A stretch of 64,000 nucleotides of DNA from assembly GCF_011007365.1 (NCBI RefSeq), contig NZ_WFKM01000007.1:62001-126000 (forward strand). Reading direction: 5' to 3'. The position numbers were made by a program, and so were the translations under genes. A model generated the notes under the pieces. The model saw only the letters and a program-made list of their open reading frames with translations, ran no database searches and had not been told where the DNA came from. Source of the DNA: Sphingobacterium sp. xlx-96. Lineage in GTDB: Bacteria; Bacteroidota; Bacteroidia; Sphingobacteriales; Sphingobacteriaceae. Positions 15,854 to 23,948 of the stretch are shown here, piece by piece. Every line of letters begins with the position of its first letter. Position 1 is the stretch's first letter.

Positions 15854-16651
15854 ATGGGAAAAATAATTGCAATAGCAAATCAAAAAGGTGGCGTAGGGAA
15901 GACAACAACTTCGATAAATTTGGCAGCGAGTTTAGCTGTTTTGGAGTACAAGACGCTTTTAGTGGATGCTGATCCACAGGCAAACTCTACTTCAGGGATA
16001 GGTTTTGATCCCCGAAATATCAAAGCTAGCGTCTACGAATGTTTGGTTAATGATCTGGATCCTCGTGAGGCTATACAGGCTACAGATACACCCTATTTAG
16101 ATCTTTTGCCAGCACATATTGATTTAGTAGGGGCGGAAATTGAGATGATTAATCTTCATGAGCGTGAGTACAAAATGAAGAAAATGCTGGGTGAAATCAA
16201 AGATGATTATGATTTTATCATCATAGATTGTTCGCCGTCCCTGGGTTTGATTACGATCAATGCATTGACAGGATCTGATTCGGTGATTATTCCGGTACAG
16301 TGTGAATATTTTGCGCTTGAAGGACTTGGCAAATTATTAAATACTATAAAAATTGTTCAAAATAGATTAAATACCGACTTAGAAATCGAGGGAATCCTAT
16401 TGACGATGTATGATGTGCGTTTACGCCTATCCAATCAGGTAGTCGAAGAGGTACGTACACATTTTACGGATCTGGTTTTCGAGACTATTATACAACGTAA
16501 TACACGATTAAGTGAAGCCCCTAGTTTTGGGATTTCTGTGATCATGCATGATGCTTCGTGTAAAGGAGCTGTGAATTACTTGAATCTAGCACGTGAGATC
16601 TTGCAGAAAAATGGTTTGGTTGAACATAATAAAGAAAAAGCGATCGTATAA
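15854..16651 (+). CDS. parA: Chromosome-partitioning ATPase ParA/Soj
   Basis: The product has 265 residues. The deviant Walker A motif KGGVGKTTTSINLAASLA is at residues about 11-28, the switch region at LLVDADPQANSTSG, and Walker B at DFIIIDCSPSLGLITINAL. ParA dimerises on DNA with ATP and is stimulated by ParB to move the origin region. parB follows after 2 nt. The frame is open upstream of 15854, but the ATG there gives the conserved start MGKIIAIANQKGGVGKT. No canonical parS palindrome was found in the window. Confidence 0.96.
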   Translation: MGKIIAIANQKGGVGKTTTSINLAASLAVLEYKTLLVDADPQANSTSGIGFDPRNIKASVYECLVNDLDPREAIQATDTPYLDLLPAHIDLVGAEIEMINLHEREYKMKKMLGEIKDDYDFIIIDCSPSLGLITINALTGSDSVIIPVQCEYFALEGLGKLLNTIKIVQNRLNTDLEIEGILLTMYDVRLRLSNQVVEEVRTHFTDLVFETIIQRNTRLSEAPSFGISVIMHDASCKGAVNYLNLAREILQKNGLVEHNKEKAIV

Positions 16652-16653
16652 GA

Positions 16654-17568
16654 ATGGCAGCATTACAACGTAAAACAGGGTTAGGTAAAGGCTTAGGTGC
16701 TTTGTTGCAGGATGATTTGAAAGATTCACCGGCTGCTCCCCCAAAAGAGAGCGGCGAAGTGTCGGGGTCTGCGGCGGGAAGTATCAATTTTATTAAGGTC
16801 GAGCAAATTACGGTCAATCCTTTTCAGCCCCGTACTGATTTTGATGAGGAAGCATTAAAGGAGTTATCGGAGTCTATTCAACTTCAGGGATTAATACAGC
16901 CCATTACGGTACGTCAGGTCAGCAAAAATCAGTATCAGCTGATCAGTGGAGAACGTCGTTTACGTGCTTCCAAACTAGCGGGTATTACTGATATTCCAGC
17001 CTATGTGCGTACAGCCAATGACCAACAGATGTTGGAAATGGCGTTGATTGAAAATATTCAACGGGAGAATCTAAATGCAATTGAAGTCGCATTGAGTTTT
17101 CAACGGATGATCGAAGAATGTAATTTAAAGCAGGAGGAACTGGGAGACCGTGTTTCTAAAAACCGTTCTACCGTGACAAATTACCTGAGATTACTGAAGC
17201 TTCCCCCAGCTATACAAGCTGGTATCCGGGACGGACAGATTTCTATGGGACATGCACGTGCCTTGATTAACGTTGGAGAAATTGATAAACAGTTGTTCGT
17301 CTTTCAGGAGATTATCGAGAAGGGGCTTTCTGTGCGTATGACAGAAATTCTTGTTCGTAATATCCAAGAGCAATCAAAGCCAAAGAAAAACCAAAACGTC
17401 GGCAAACAATTGGATTTCCAATATCAGAAGATTGAAGATGATTTGGCATCTAGATTTTCTACCCGGGTTCGTTTAAACCTGAAAAATAGCCGTGGCAAAG
17501 GAGCAATCGAAATACCATTTGATTCTGAAGATGATTTGAGTCGTATCTTAGAACTGCTTGACTGGTAA
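16654..17568 (+). CDS. parB: Chromosome-partitioning protein ParB/Spo0J
   Basis: The product has 304 residues. The N-terminal ParA-stimulating motif is RKTGLGKGLGALLQ; after a Pro/Ser linker the ParB N domain follows (INFIKVEQITVNPFQPRTDF), with the CTP-binding GERRLRASKLAG and NIQRENLNAIE, then the helix-turn-helix (QEELGDRVSKNRSTVTNYLRL and ISMGHARALI) and a C-terminal dimerisation domain. ParB is a CTP-dependent clamp loading at parS. Its stop overlaps the start of the DUF5683 gene by one base, so they are translationally coupled. Confidence 0.96.
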   Translation: MAALQRKTGLGKGLGALLQDDLKDSPAAPPKESGEVSGSAAGSINFIKVEQITVNPFQPRTDFDEEALKELSESIQLQGLIQPITVRQVSKNQYQLISGERRLRASKLAGITDIPAYVRTANDQQMLEMALIENIQRENLNAIEVALSFQRMIEECNLKQEELGDRVSKNRSTVTNYLRLLKLPPAIQAGIRDGQISMGHARALINVGEIDKQLFVFQEIIEKGLSVRMTEILVRNIQEQSKPKKNQNVGKQLDFQYQKIEDDLASRFSTRVRLNLKNSRGKGAIEIPFDSEDDLSRILELLDW

Positions 17569-18293
17569 TGTCGAAGATATTCGTAGTTATATTTTTCTTA
17601 CTATTGGCACAGGGCACCTATGCCCAGGTAGATTCTACCCGTGTGCTTAAGGATTCGATAAAGCTAGCTTTAGACAGCGTTGCTCCACAGACTTCTGTAA
17701 AAAAAGAAACACGGAAGGAGCGTAAAGAGCGAGAAAAAGCTGAAAAGGAACGCGCCAAATATTATTATAAGGATATTCTTAAAGATTCGACACGATTGGC
17801 CATCGAAGAGATCTCCCGAGTGGCATGGCGGAGATCGGCTATAGCACCTGGTTGGGGGCAAATAACGAATGGTGGTCGCTGGGTGTGGGTCAAGTTGCCT
17901 ATTATTTATGGTGGTTTTATAACAGCCTATTTCGTGTTTGATTACTGGAATTATTATTATAAGATGTTTGCCAAAGAGGCCGCTTATCGGATCGATAATG
18001 GTGAAGATAAGCAAAATTTGGATCTCCAATACCTTAGTACAACAGGAATTATCCAGCAAAAAGACAACTTTAGGCGAAATCGTGATATGACGATCCTAAT
18101 TACCGCGGTATGGTGGGCGGGGAATGTAATAGAAGCATATACCGATTCCATGCTGCGCAACCGGTATAATATAGGTGATGATCTAACGGTTAAAATCAAT
18201 CCGACATTTATGCCTACCCCGACATTGGCTTATCAACGTAATTTTGCAAATTATTTTACCCCAGGCATCAAATTGACATTTGCGATTAAATAA
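17568..18293 (+). CDS. DUF5683 membrane/secreted protein of the par-dapB-lepB block
   Basis: The product has 241 residues with a signal peptide (FVVIFFLLLAQGTYAQ). A charged Lys/Glu/Arg stretch at about residues 45-65 (KKETRKERKEREKAEKERAK) precedes the conserved core SAIAPGWGQITNGGRWVWVKLPIIYGG, one or two hydrophobic segments (about 110-130 and 168-185), and a C-terminal beta end. Proteins of this kind follow parB in many Bacteroidota; their function is unknown. The start codon overlaps the parB stop by one base. Confidence 0.85.
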   Translation: MSKIFVVIFFLLLAQGTYAQVDSTRVLKDSIKLALDSVAPQTSVKKETRKERKEREKAEKERAKYYYKDILKDSTRLAIEEISRVAWRRSAIAPGWGQITNGGRWVWVKLPIIYGGFITAYFVFDYWNYYYKMFAKEAAYRIDNGEDKQNLDLQYLSTTGIIQQKDNFRRNRDMTILITAVWWAGNVIEAYTDSMLRNRYNIGDDLTVKINPTFMPTPTLAYQRNFANYFTPGIKLTFAIK

Positions 18294-18328
18294 TAAATGT
18301 TAATTTGGCAATTATTAAACTATAAGAT

Positions 18329-19072
18329 ATGAAAATCGTTTTACTTGGTTATGGAAAAATGGGGCAACTTATTGAGAAGTTTGCACTCAAGAGAGGTCAT
18401 GAAGTCGTACTTATCGTAGATGCCAGTAATAGAGATAGTATCGGTGCCGAAGATCTTGAAGGAGCAGATGTTGCTATCGATTTCAGTACACCAGAGGCTG
18501 CATTGTCCAATATAAGTTTGTGTTTTGAAGCAAACCTACCTATCGTAGTGGGTACCACCGGATGGTACGAGCATATGCAAGAGGTTAAGGAAACTTGTCT
18601 TGAGGCTGAGCAAGCTCTTTTATATGGATCCAATTTTAGTATAGGTGTAAATGTTTTCTTCCATATCAACAGACTTCTGGCTCATGCTATGAATCCCTAT
18701 AAACAATACGATGTACAGGTTGAAGAAATTCATCATATTCACAAATTAGATGCACCTAGCGGGACTGCCATTACAATAGCTGAAGGAATTCTTGATAATT
18801 ATGAGTCAAAATCTTCGTGGGTGAATGAAGTCGTCGGTGCGGAAAACGATGTGATTAATAAGCCGGACGAGTTATTGATCGAAAGCCTTCGCATCGAAGA
18901 GGTTCCCGGTACGCATACGGTACTGTATAGCTCTGAAGTAGATCAGATCGAATTTAAACATACAGCCCATAACAGAGATGGTTTTGCTTTAGGTGCCGTT
19001 GTGGCAGCAGAGTGGTTAAAGGGACGTACAGGTTTTTTTCAGGTTACTGAGATTTTTGATTTTAATAAATAA
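18329..19072 (+). CDS. dapB: 4-hydroxy-tetrahydrodipicolinate reductase
   Basis: The product has 247 residues. DapB catalyses NAD(P)H-dependent reduction in the lysine/diaminopimelate pathway, feeding peptidoglycan and lysine. The N-terminal nucleotide-binding motif LLGYGKMGQLIEK, DFSTPEA, VVGTTGW, GSNFSIGVNVFF and the active-site signature EEIHHIHKLDAPSGTA (His and Lys) are all present. It lies 35 nt after the DUF5683 gene and before lepB in a conserved order. Confidence 0.96.
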   Translation: MKIVLLGYGKMGQLIEKFALKRGHEVVLIVDASNRDSIGAEDLEGADVAIDFSTPEAALSNISLCFEANLPIVVGTTGWYEHMQEVKETCLEAEQALLYGSNFSIGVNVFFHINRLLAHAMNPYKQYDVQVEEIHHIHKLDAPSGTAITIAEGILDNYESKSSWVNEVVGAENDVINKPDELLIESLRIEEVPGTHTVLYSSEVDQIEFKHTAHNRDGFALGAVVAAEWLKGRTGFFQVTEIFDFNK

Positions 19073-19180
19073 TAATAAGTACTGTAACATTTGAATTGAA
19101 CAGTCGACGTATAAGAAGTCATCATTAAAACTTTTGACTTTAGTCGTGTTTTTAATTTCTGACTTTTAAATTTTACTATT

Positions 19181-20602
19181 ATGTGGTATATCGTTTTTGG
19201 AATACTGACTGTTATCTCGCTCTACGGGCTTTGGCTATTGTTTAAAAAAGCTGGTAAACAAGGTTGGGAAGCAGTGATTCCTTTTTATAGAGAATATGTC
19301 ATGGCCCAGCTGGTTGGTAGACCGACATGGTGGATCGTTTGGCTTTTCGTGCCTATCGTAAATATTTTTATATTTTATGGTTTTTACCTGGATCTGATTA
19401 AAGCTTTTGGCAAGCGTCGTTTTTGGGAGAATGCGGCAGCAGTTCTTGTTCCTTTTATAGTTCTTCCGATGTGGGGTAAGGATCCTGCTGTCAAATATTT
19501 GGGACAGCCTAATACCGAGGAGTTTAAGAAGAAATATCCTTACAAGAAATCTGTAGCCCGCGAATGGGCCGATGCAATCATTTTTGCGACTGTGGCAGCA
19601 TCCTTAATTAGAGGTTTTCTTATTGAAGCTTACATGATTCCTACAGGTTCTATGGAGCGCAGCCTTTTAGTGGGTGACTTTTTGTTTGTGAGCAAGTTGA
19701 ATTATGGGCCACGTATTCCTAACACGCCATTGGCATTTCCATTTGCCCATCATACCATGCCTATTACAGGAGGTAAAGCTTATTCCGAATTAGTTAAAAT
19801 TCCTTATAAGAGGTTGCCAGGCTTTGAGAATATCGAACGTAATGATGTTGTTGTTTTCAATTTTCCTATGGAAGCAGATGCTCCTTACAATAGGCCTGTG
19901 GACAAACGGGAGAATTATATCAAACGTGCTGTAGGGGTGCCTGGTGATGTCGTGGAGATGAAAGGAGGGAATTTGATTGTTAATGGTAATACAGGCTTTG
20001 ATTCTAATGATGTACAATCTGCCTATATTGTGTATACCGACGAGCGTGGACTTGATCCAGATATTTTAGTGGACAAACGTTTCGAATACATGGAATTACC
20101 TGATGAGAATGGACGTATTGTTGCCTACCTGCTACACGTTACCAAAGAAGAGATACAGCAAGTCAGAGGTTGGTCTAATGTGACAGAGGTAATGCCGTAT
20201 AATAATGACAGCGCAGCCTTTCCAAAAGACAATCAGTATAACTGGAACTTTCATAATTTTGGGCCATTAACTGTGCCCAAGAAAGGGGATGTTGTTCAGA
20301 TAAATGATCGTACCTATCCGATTTATCAACGCTTGATTACAGTTTATGAGGGAAATACACTTGAAAAGCGAGCTGATGGTTTTTATGTTAATGGAGTCAA
20401 ACAGGCTACTTATACTATTAAAATGAATTACTATTGGATGATGGGAGATAACCGTGATAACTCTTTGGATTCTCGTGATTTTGGATTCGTTCCAGAGGAC
20501 CATGTGGTAGGGAAAGCCTTGTTTACTTGGTTGAGCTGGGATAAAGATGGAACTTTCTTCTCGAAGATTCGTTGGAACAGGATATTTAGAGGAATAAAAT
20601 AA
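19181..20602 (+). CDS. lepB: Signal peptidase I with extra N-terminal membrane domain
   Basis: The product has 473 residues, longer than the E. coli enzyme (324). Residues about 1-100 form two or three hydrophobic segments (YIVFGILTVISLYGLWLLF, WWIVWLFVPIVNIFIFYGFY, AAAVLVPFIVLPMWG) preceding the usual SPase anchor (EWADAIIFATVAASLIRGFL). The catalytic Ser lies in IPTGSMERSL and the Lys in NYIKRAVGVPGDVVEM; the late box is GDNRDNSLDSRDFGFVP. An insertion of about 150 residues lies between these boxes. It cleaves signal peptides on the outer face of the inner membrane. A bidirectional terminator separates it from pdxJ. Confidence 0.95.
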   Translation: MWYIVFGILTVISLYGLWLLFKKAGKQGWEAVIPFYREYVMAQLVGRPTWWIVWLFVPIVNIFIFYGFYLDLIKAFGKRRFWENAAAVLVPFIVLPMWGKDPAVKYLGQPNTEEFKKKYPYKKSVAREWADAIIFATVAASLIRGFLIEAYMIPTGSMERSLLVGDFLFVSKLNYGPRIPNTPLAFPFAHHTMPITGGKAYSELVKIPYKRLPGFENIERNDVVVFNFPMEADAPYNRPVDKRENYIKRAVGVPGDVVEMKGGNLIVNGNTGFDSNDVQSAYIVYTDERGLDPDILVDKRFEYMELPDENGRIVAYLLHVTKEEIQQVRGWSNVTEVMPYNNDSAAFPKDNQYNWNFHNFGPLTVPKKGDVVQINDRTYPIYQRLITVYEGNTLEKRADGFYVNGVKQATYTIKMNYYWMMGDNRDNSLDSRDFGFVPEDHVVGKALFTWLSWDKDGTFFSKIRWNRIFRGIK

Positions 20603-20623
20603 AAATAACCAACGAAGTGCAAT

Positions 20624-20661
20624 AAAAAGCCCTAAGTAAAACAATTTACTTAGGGCTTTTT
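20624..20661. terminator. Bidirectional terminator between lepB and pdxJ
   Basis: A perfect 17-bp inverted repeat (AAAAAGCCCTAAGTAAA at 20624-20640 and its complement at 20645-20661) encloses ACAA. A and T ends make it functional in both directions, serving convergent lepB and pdxJ. Confidence 0.9.
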
Positions 20662-20680
20662 ATAAGATTAAAATAATCAT

Positions 20681-21400
20681 TTAGGCTTTTAAAGCAGCTA
20701 AATAACGTTTTATGGTTTCTTCGAGACCAAGATAAAGGGCATCTGCAATCAATGCGTGTCCGATGCTGACCTCTAATAAATCAGGAATATGTTGGTTAAA
20801 GTAAGCTAGGTTATTTAAGTCTAGATCATGACCTGCATTTAACCCCAAGCCGAGTTCGCGTGCTTTTAACGCAGCTTGATAATACGGTTTGATCGCTTTT
20901 TCCCTGTCAAACCCAAATTCAGCGGCATAAGCTTCCGTGTACAACTCGACGCGATCGGTTCCGGTTTCTGCAGCTCCTTCAATCATTTCGACGACCGGAT
21001 CTACAAAAATAGATACACGGATTCCCTCTTTTTGAAATAGGCTGACCATCTTTTTAAGATAATCTCTATGCTTGATCGTATCCCAGCCATGGTTAGATGT
21101 TATTTGTTCAAGCGCATCAGGTACCAAGGTGACCTGTGTGGGATTGTTGGCTAATACCAAGTCTATAAATTTCTGTTCCTGACAATTACCTTCAATATTA
21201 AATTCAGTTTGGATTTCAGCTTTAAGGTCGTATACATCTTGATAGCGTATATGTCTTTCGTCTGGACGAGGATGTACCGTGATGCCTTCAGCTCCGAATC
21301 GCTCGGCGGCAAGTGCCGCAGCAAGAACGTTGGGGGTGTTGCCTCCGCGAGAATTACGAAGGGTAGCCACTTTATTGATGTTTACAGATAGTTTTGTCAT
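20681..21400 (-). CDS. pdxJ: Pyridoxine 5'-phosphate synthase
   Basis: The product has 239 residues from the ATG at 21400 ([20 protein letters not shown]), the usual family start; an ATG three codons upstream is possible. PdxJ condenses 1-deoxy-xylulose-5-phosphate with 3-amino-1-hydroxyacetone phosphate to make pyridoxine phosphate. Motifs: [12 protein letters not shown] with active-site His/Arg, [54 protein letters not shown] and [13 protein letters not shown]. Confidence 0.95.
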   Translation of the reverse strand: MTKLSVNINKVATLRNSRGGNTPNVLAAALAAERFGAEGITVHPRPDERHIRYQDVYDLKAEIQTEFNIEGNCQEQKFIDLVLANNPTQVTLVPDALEQITSNHGWDTIKHRDYLKKMVSLFQKEGIRVSIFVDPVVEMIEGAAETGTDRVELYTEAYAAEFGFDREKAIKPYYQAALKARELGLGLNAGHDLDLNNLAYFNQHIPDLLEVSIGHALIADALYLGLEETIKRYLAALKA

Positions 21401-21483
21401 GTTTAGCATATTATTACGTAAAGATAGTTAAAATCAAGTTAATACCTTTTAGACGTAATTATGGAGATTGTTTTTATTAAAAT

Positions 21484-21856
21484 GGAAGGTTTTTTATGCG
21501 CCTCTCTGCCGGCGCAGGGCATGTTACTTTTGGAGCAAAAGTAACCAAAACTTCTCGCTCGAACATTTTGGCTGTAAGGGTAGGGCTTTCTCCTACTAAT
21601 GCCAAAATCTTCACAGGCGAGATTTAGCTAAAATGTACGTTTTATATCGACAGTATTGGTGCCATACATCGAGAATTGAAGAATCGCCGTAAGTACTACT
21701 TCGTACACTTTAAATTATGTCACCTTGGCGGATTGCCAATAGCAGGAATGGGAAGGCTTTGTGGCAATCCGGCACAGTGACGAGTTTTTTGCATACTTTT
21801 TTGCGGGAAAAAAATATGGGACAGTCACGGCCTGAGTGACGACATAAAAACCTTCC
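21484..21856 (+). repeat. MITE-like non-coding dispersed element, copy 1 (~373 bp)
   Basis: The stretch starts GGAAGGTTTTTTATG and ends CATAAAAACCTTCC, an imperfect terminal inverted repeat of about 13 bp. Inside is a second hairpin, TTACTTTTG-gag-CAAAAGTAA (around 21523-21544). A second copy lies in opposite orientation at 30758-31143; 21519-21636 is the best-conserved part. It has no long open frame. It fills most of the 604-bp gap between pdxJ and cdaA; the remaining 148 bp before cdaA show nothing clear. Confidence 0.75.
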
Positions 21857-22004
21857 TTTAATATCGACAGATCGTTTCTTTTTTTAAGAAACTCCCTAAC
21901 ATTTACACGATACCAAGATCATACGACGCAAAGAGAGGTATTATCTTTATAAAACTATTGAACAGGAAGAAATCTTGGTATTAATTTTTTAAATTGCATT
22001 ACAA

Positions 22005-22799
22005 ATGGAAGGACTAAGCTTTAATCTACTCGAAGGATTCCGGTTACTGGATATTATAGATATCTTTTTAGTTGCTGTCATCGTGTATTATGTGTACAGT
22101 TTAATAAAAGGTACTATTGCTGTTAATATCCTGTTGGGGGTAGCATTATTTTACGGAATTTATCTGGTAGTGAAGCAACTGGAAATGCGCCTATTGACGG
22201 AAATATTCGGTGTGTTTATTTCTGTAGGCTCAATAGCATTAATTGTCGTCTTCCAACAAGAGATAAGGCGTTTTTTGTTGCATATCGGTAAGAATATCTC
22301 CATGCGCCGTAAGAAGTTTTTTTGGACTTTTTTGGGGGCTAAGAAGACGGCACAACAGGATCATTCCGAAAAGATAAAACCTATTATAGATGCTTGTAGG
22401 AGTATGTCCAGGTCACGTACCGGAGCCTTACTGGTGTTTTCTAAGTATTTTGATGAAGAATATTACCAATCCAGTGGCGAGTATATAGATGCTCCTGTAT
22501 CTAAGCGATTACTGGAGAGTATTTTCTTTAAAAATAGCCCCTTGCATGACGGAGCTGTCGTCATTGTGGATTTTCGTGTGATGACAGCGAGTTCGGTGTT
22601 GCCATTGTCCGATAGTGAAGATCTTCCGCCACAGTTTGGATTAAGACACCGCGCTGCTATAGGTGTCACGGAGGTCTCGGAGGCTGTCGCCGTTATTGTT
22701 TCTGAAGAGACAGGTGAAATTTCCTTTGCCAAAGATGGTAATGTAAATATGAATCTTAGTCCGGAAGAACTGGAGGATCTCTTGAAAGAAGAGCTGTAG
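22005..22799 (+). CDS. cdaA: Diadenylate cyclase (CdaA/DacA type), c-di-AMP synthase
   Basis: The product has 264 residues. Three N-terminal transmembrane helices (about 12-85: IIDIFLVAVIVYYVYSLI, VNILLGVALFYGIYLVV, IFGVFISVGSIALIVVF) precede the DAC domain, which has the DGA motif (SPLHDGAVVIVD) and RHR motif (GLRHRAAIGVTE) needed to make c-di-AMP from two ATP. A Glu-rich C-terminus follows. The enzyme is the housekeeping membrane cyclase controlling osmolyte and cell-wall homeostasis. No CdaR or GlmM partner is adjacent. Confidence 0.95.
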   Translation: MEGLSFNLLEGFRLLDIIDIFLVAVIVYYVYSLIKGTIAVNILLGVALFYGIYLVVKQLEMRLLTEIFGVFISVGSIALIVVFQQEIRRFLLHIGKNISMRRKKFFWTFLGAKKTAQQDHSEKIKPIIDACRSMSRSRTGALLVFSKYFDEEYYQSSGEYIDAPVSKRLLESIFFKNSPLHDGAVVIVDFRVMTASSVLPLSDSEDLPPQFGLRHRAAIGVTEVSEAVAVIVSEETGEISFAKDGNVNMNLSPEELEDLLKEEL

Positions 22800-22943
22800 T
22801 GTTCGGTTCTTTTATGTGTTGTTAGAATATTTTTCGTTAACCTCTTTATTATTCTGATTTTTATTCGGCAAAACCTTTGTTGTCATGTTTTATTAAAATC
22901 TATTTCTTAAATTTACTGAAGTATAAACTTTAAATTTGATCGT

Positions 22944-23852
22944 ATGCATTTTGATGAAAATGAGCCACTTGATATTGTTTTGAATGATTTATTTGATCAT
23001 TACAGGTCTAATGTTTCGGACGTTAATAAGATTACAGATGCTTTATTGGCAAAAGGGGTGATTGGATCACAAGAAGATATTGTCAATGATCATATCGCAT
23101 TTCGGACACTAGGAGTTCCCCATCTAGGAATTAAATCTTTTGAGAAGATATTCCTAGCATTGGGTTATGAAAAGCGGGATTATTATCATTTTGAAGGTAA
23201 GAAATTGGACGCATACTGGTTCTCTTCTCCTCAAGAAGGATACCCACGTATATTCGTTTCTGAACTTCGCGTACAGGATCTAAGTGCGAATGTGCAAGAG
23301 ATAATACGCAAATATACTTCTGCCATTGTAGCCGATCCAGTCGATTCTATTGATTTGAAAAATGGTCAGGAAGTTGCCGATTTCCTTCAAAAGCCACTAT
23401 GGGGTCTGCCCACTTCATCGGATTATAAATCGTTACTGGCAGAAAGCGAGTATGCAGCCTGGGTGATTTACAACCGATACTACTTAAACCACTATACCAT
23501 CAGTATTCATGAATTGAAAGATGGTTTTAATACATTAGAAGAGTTTAATTCCTTTTTAAAAAGTATCGGAGTGAAGCTTAATAATTCTGGTGGGGTGATC
23601 AAAACCAGTGATGACGGTTTGTTACGACAGAGTAGTACTGTATCTGCATTGTATAAAGCACTTTTCGCAGATGGTCAAGTATTAGAGATAGCAGGTAGTT
23701 ATGTAGAGTTTGCCGAGCGCAGTGTATTGCCCCAGTTTAGTCATTTAGATAAATCTGAAGTTGGTGTCAAGCATCGTAGGGACGGTTTTGAAGCCAATAA
23801 TGCAGATAAAATTTTTGAAAGTACGTATACTGCGCAAATTAAAGGTTCGTAA
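22944..23852 (+). CDS. DUF1338 protein, HglS-like 2-oxoadipate dioxygenase/decarboxylase candidate
   Basis: The product has 302 residues. DUF1338 enzymes of the HglS/YdcJ group are VOC-fold non-haem Fe(II) enzymes that convert 2-oxoadipate to D-2-hydroxyglutarate in lysine breakdown. Visible candidate metal ligands are His50 (NDHIAFRTLG), His183 (LNHYTISIHEL) and Glu255 (AGSYVEFAERS), with a conserved SDDGLLRQSS loop. It is shorter than Pseudomonas HglS (about 460 residues), as is usual for this subgroup to my knowledge. The next gene, 96 nt downstream on the same strand, is a D-2-hydroxyglutarate-dehydrogenase-like flavoprotein, which would use the product. Confidence 0.8.
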   Translation: MHFDENEPLDIVLNDLFDHYRSNVSDVNKITDALLAKGVIGSQEDIVNDHIAFRTLGVPHLGIKSFEKIFLALGYEKRDYYHFEGKKLDAYWFSSPQEGYPRIFVSELRVQDLSANVQEIIRKYTSAIVADPVDSIDLKNGQEVADFLQKPLWGLPTSSDYKSLLAESEYAAWVIYNRYYLNHYTISIHELKDGFNTLEEFNSFLKSIGVKLNNSGGVIKTSDDGLLRQSSTVSALYKALFADGQVLEIAGSYVEFAERSVLPQFSHLDKSEVGVKHRRDGFEANNADKIFESTYTAQIKGS

Positions 23853-23860
23853 GAAAGATC

Positions 23861-23940
23861 CATGTAGCAATGGCTTCACAATTACGAATGAGTTTAGTTT
23901 GGATGCTCCTTAGGACAGATAAAAATAAGATTATACACAT
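23861..23940 (+). repeat. Diverged relative of the 90-bp intergenic repeat
   Basis: The segment ATCCATGTAGC...ACGAATGA...TAGTTTGGAT...ATTATACACATA follows the order of landmarks in copy A (3688-3778), but the rest is altered. It occupies the gap between the DUF1338 gene and the dehydrogenase gene. Confidence 0.45.
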
Positions 23941-23948
23941 AATAAAAA

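Noticed and set aside
15674-17568. parS sites near parAB
   Set aside because: I looked for TGTTTCACGTGAAACA-like or GTTCCACGTGGAAC-like palindromes; only single CACGTG-type fragments without flanking symmetry were seen.
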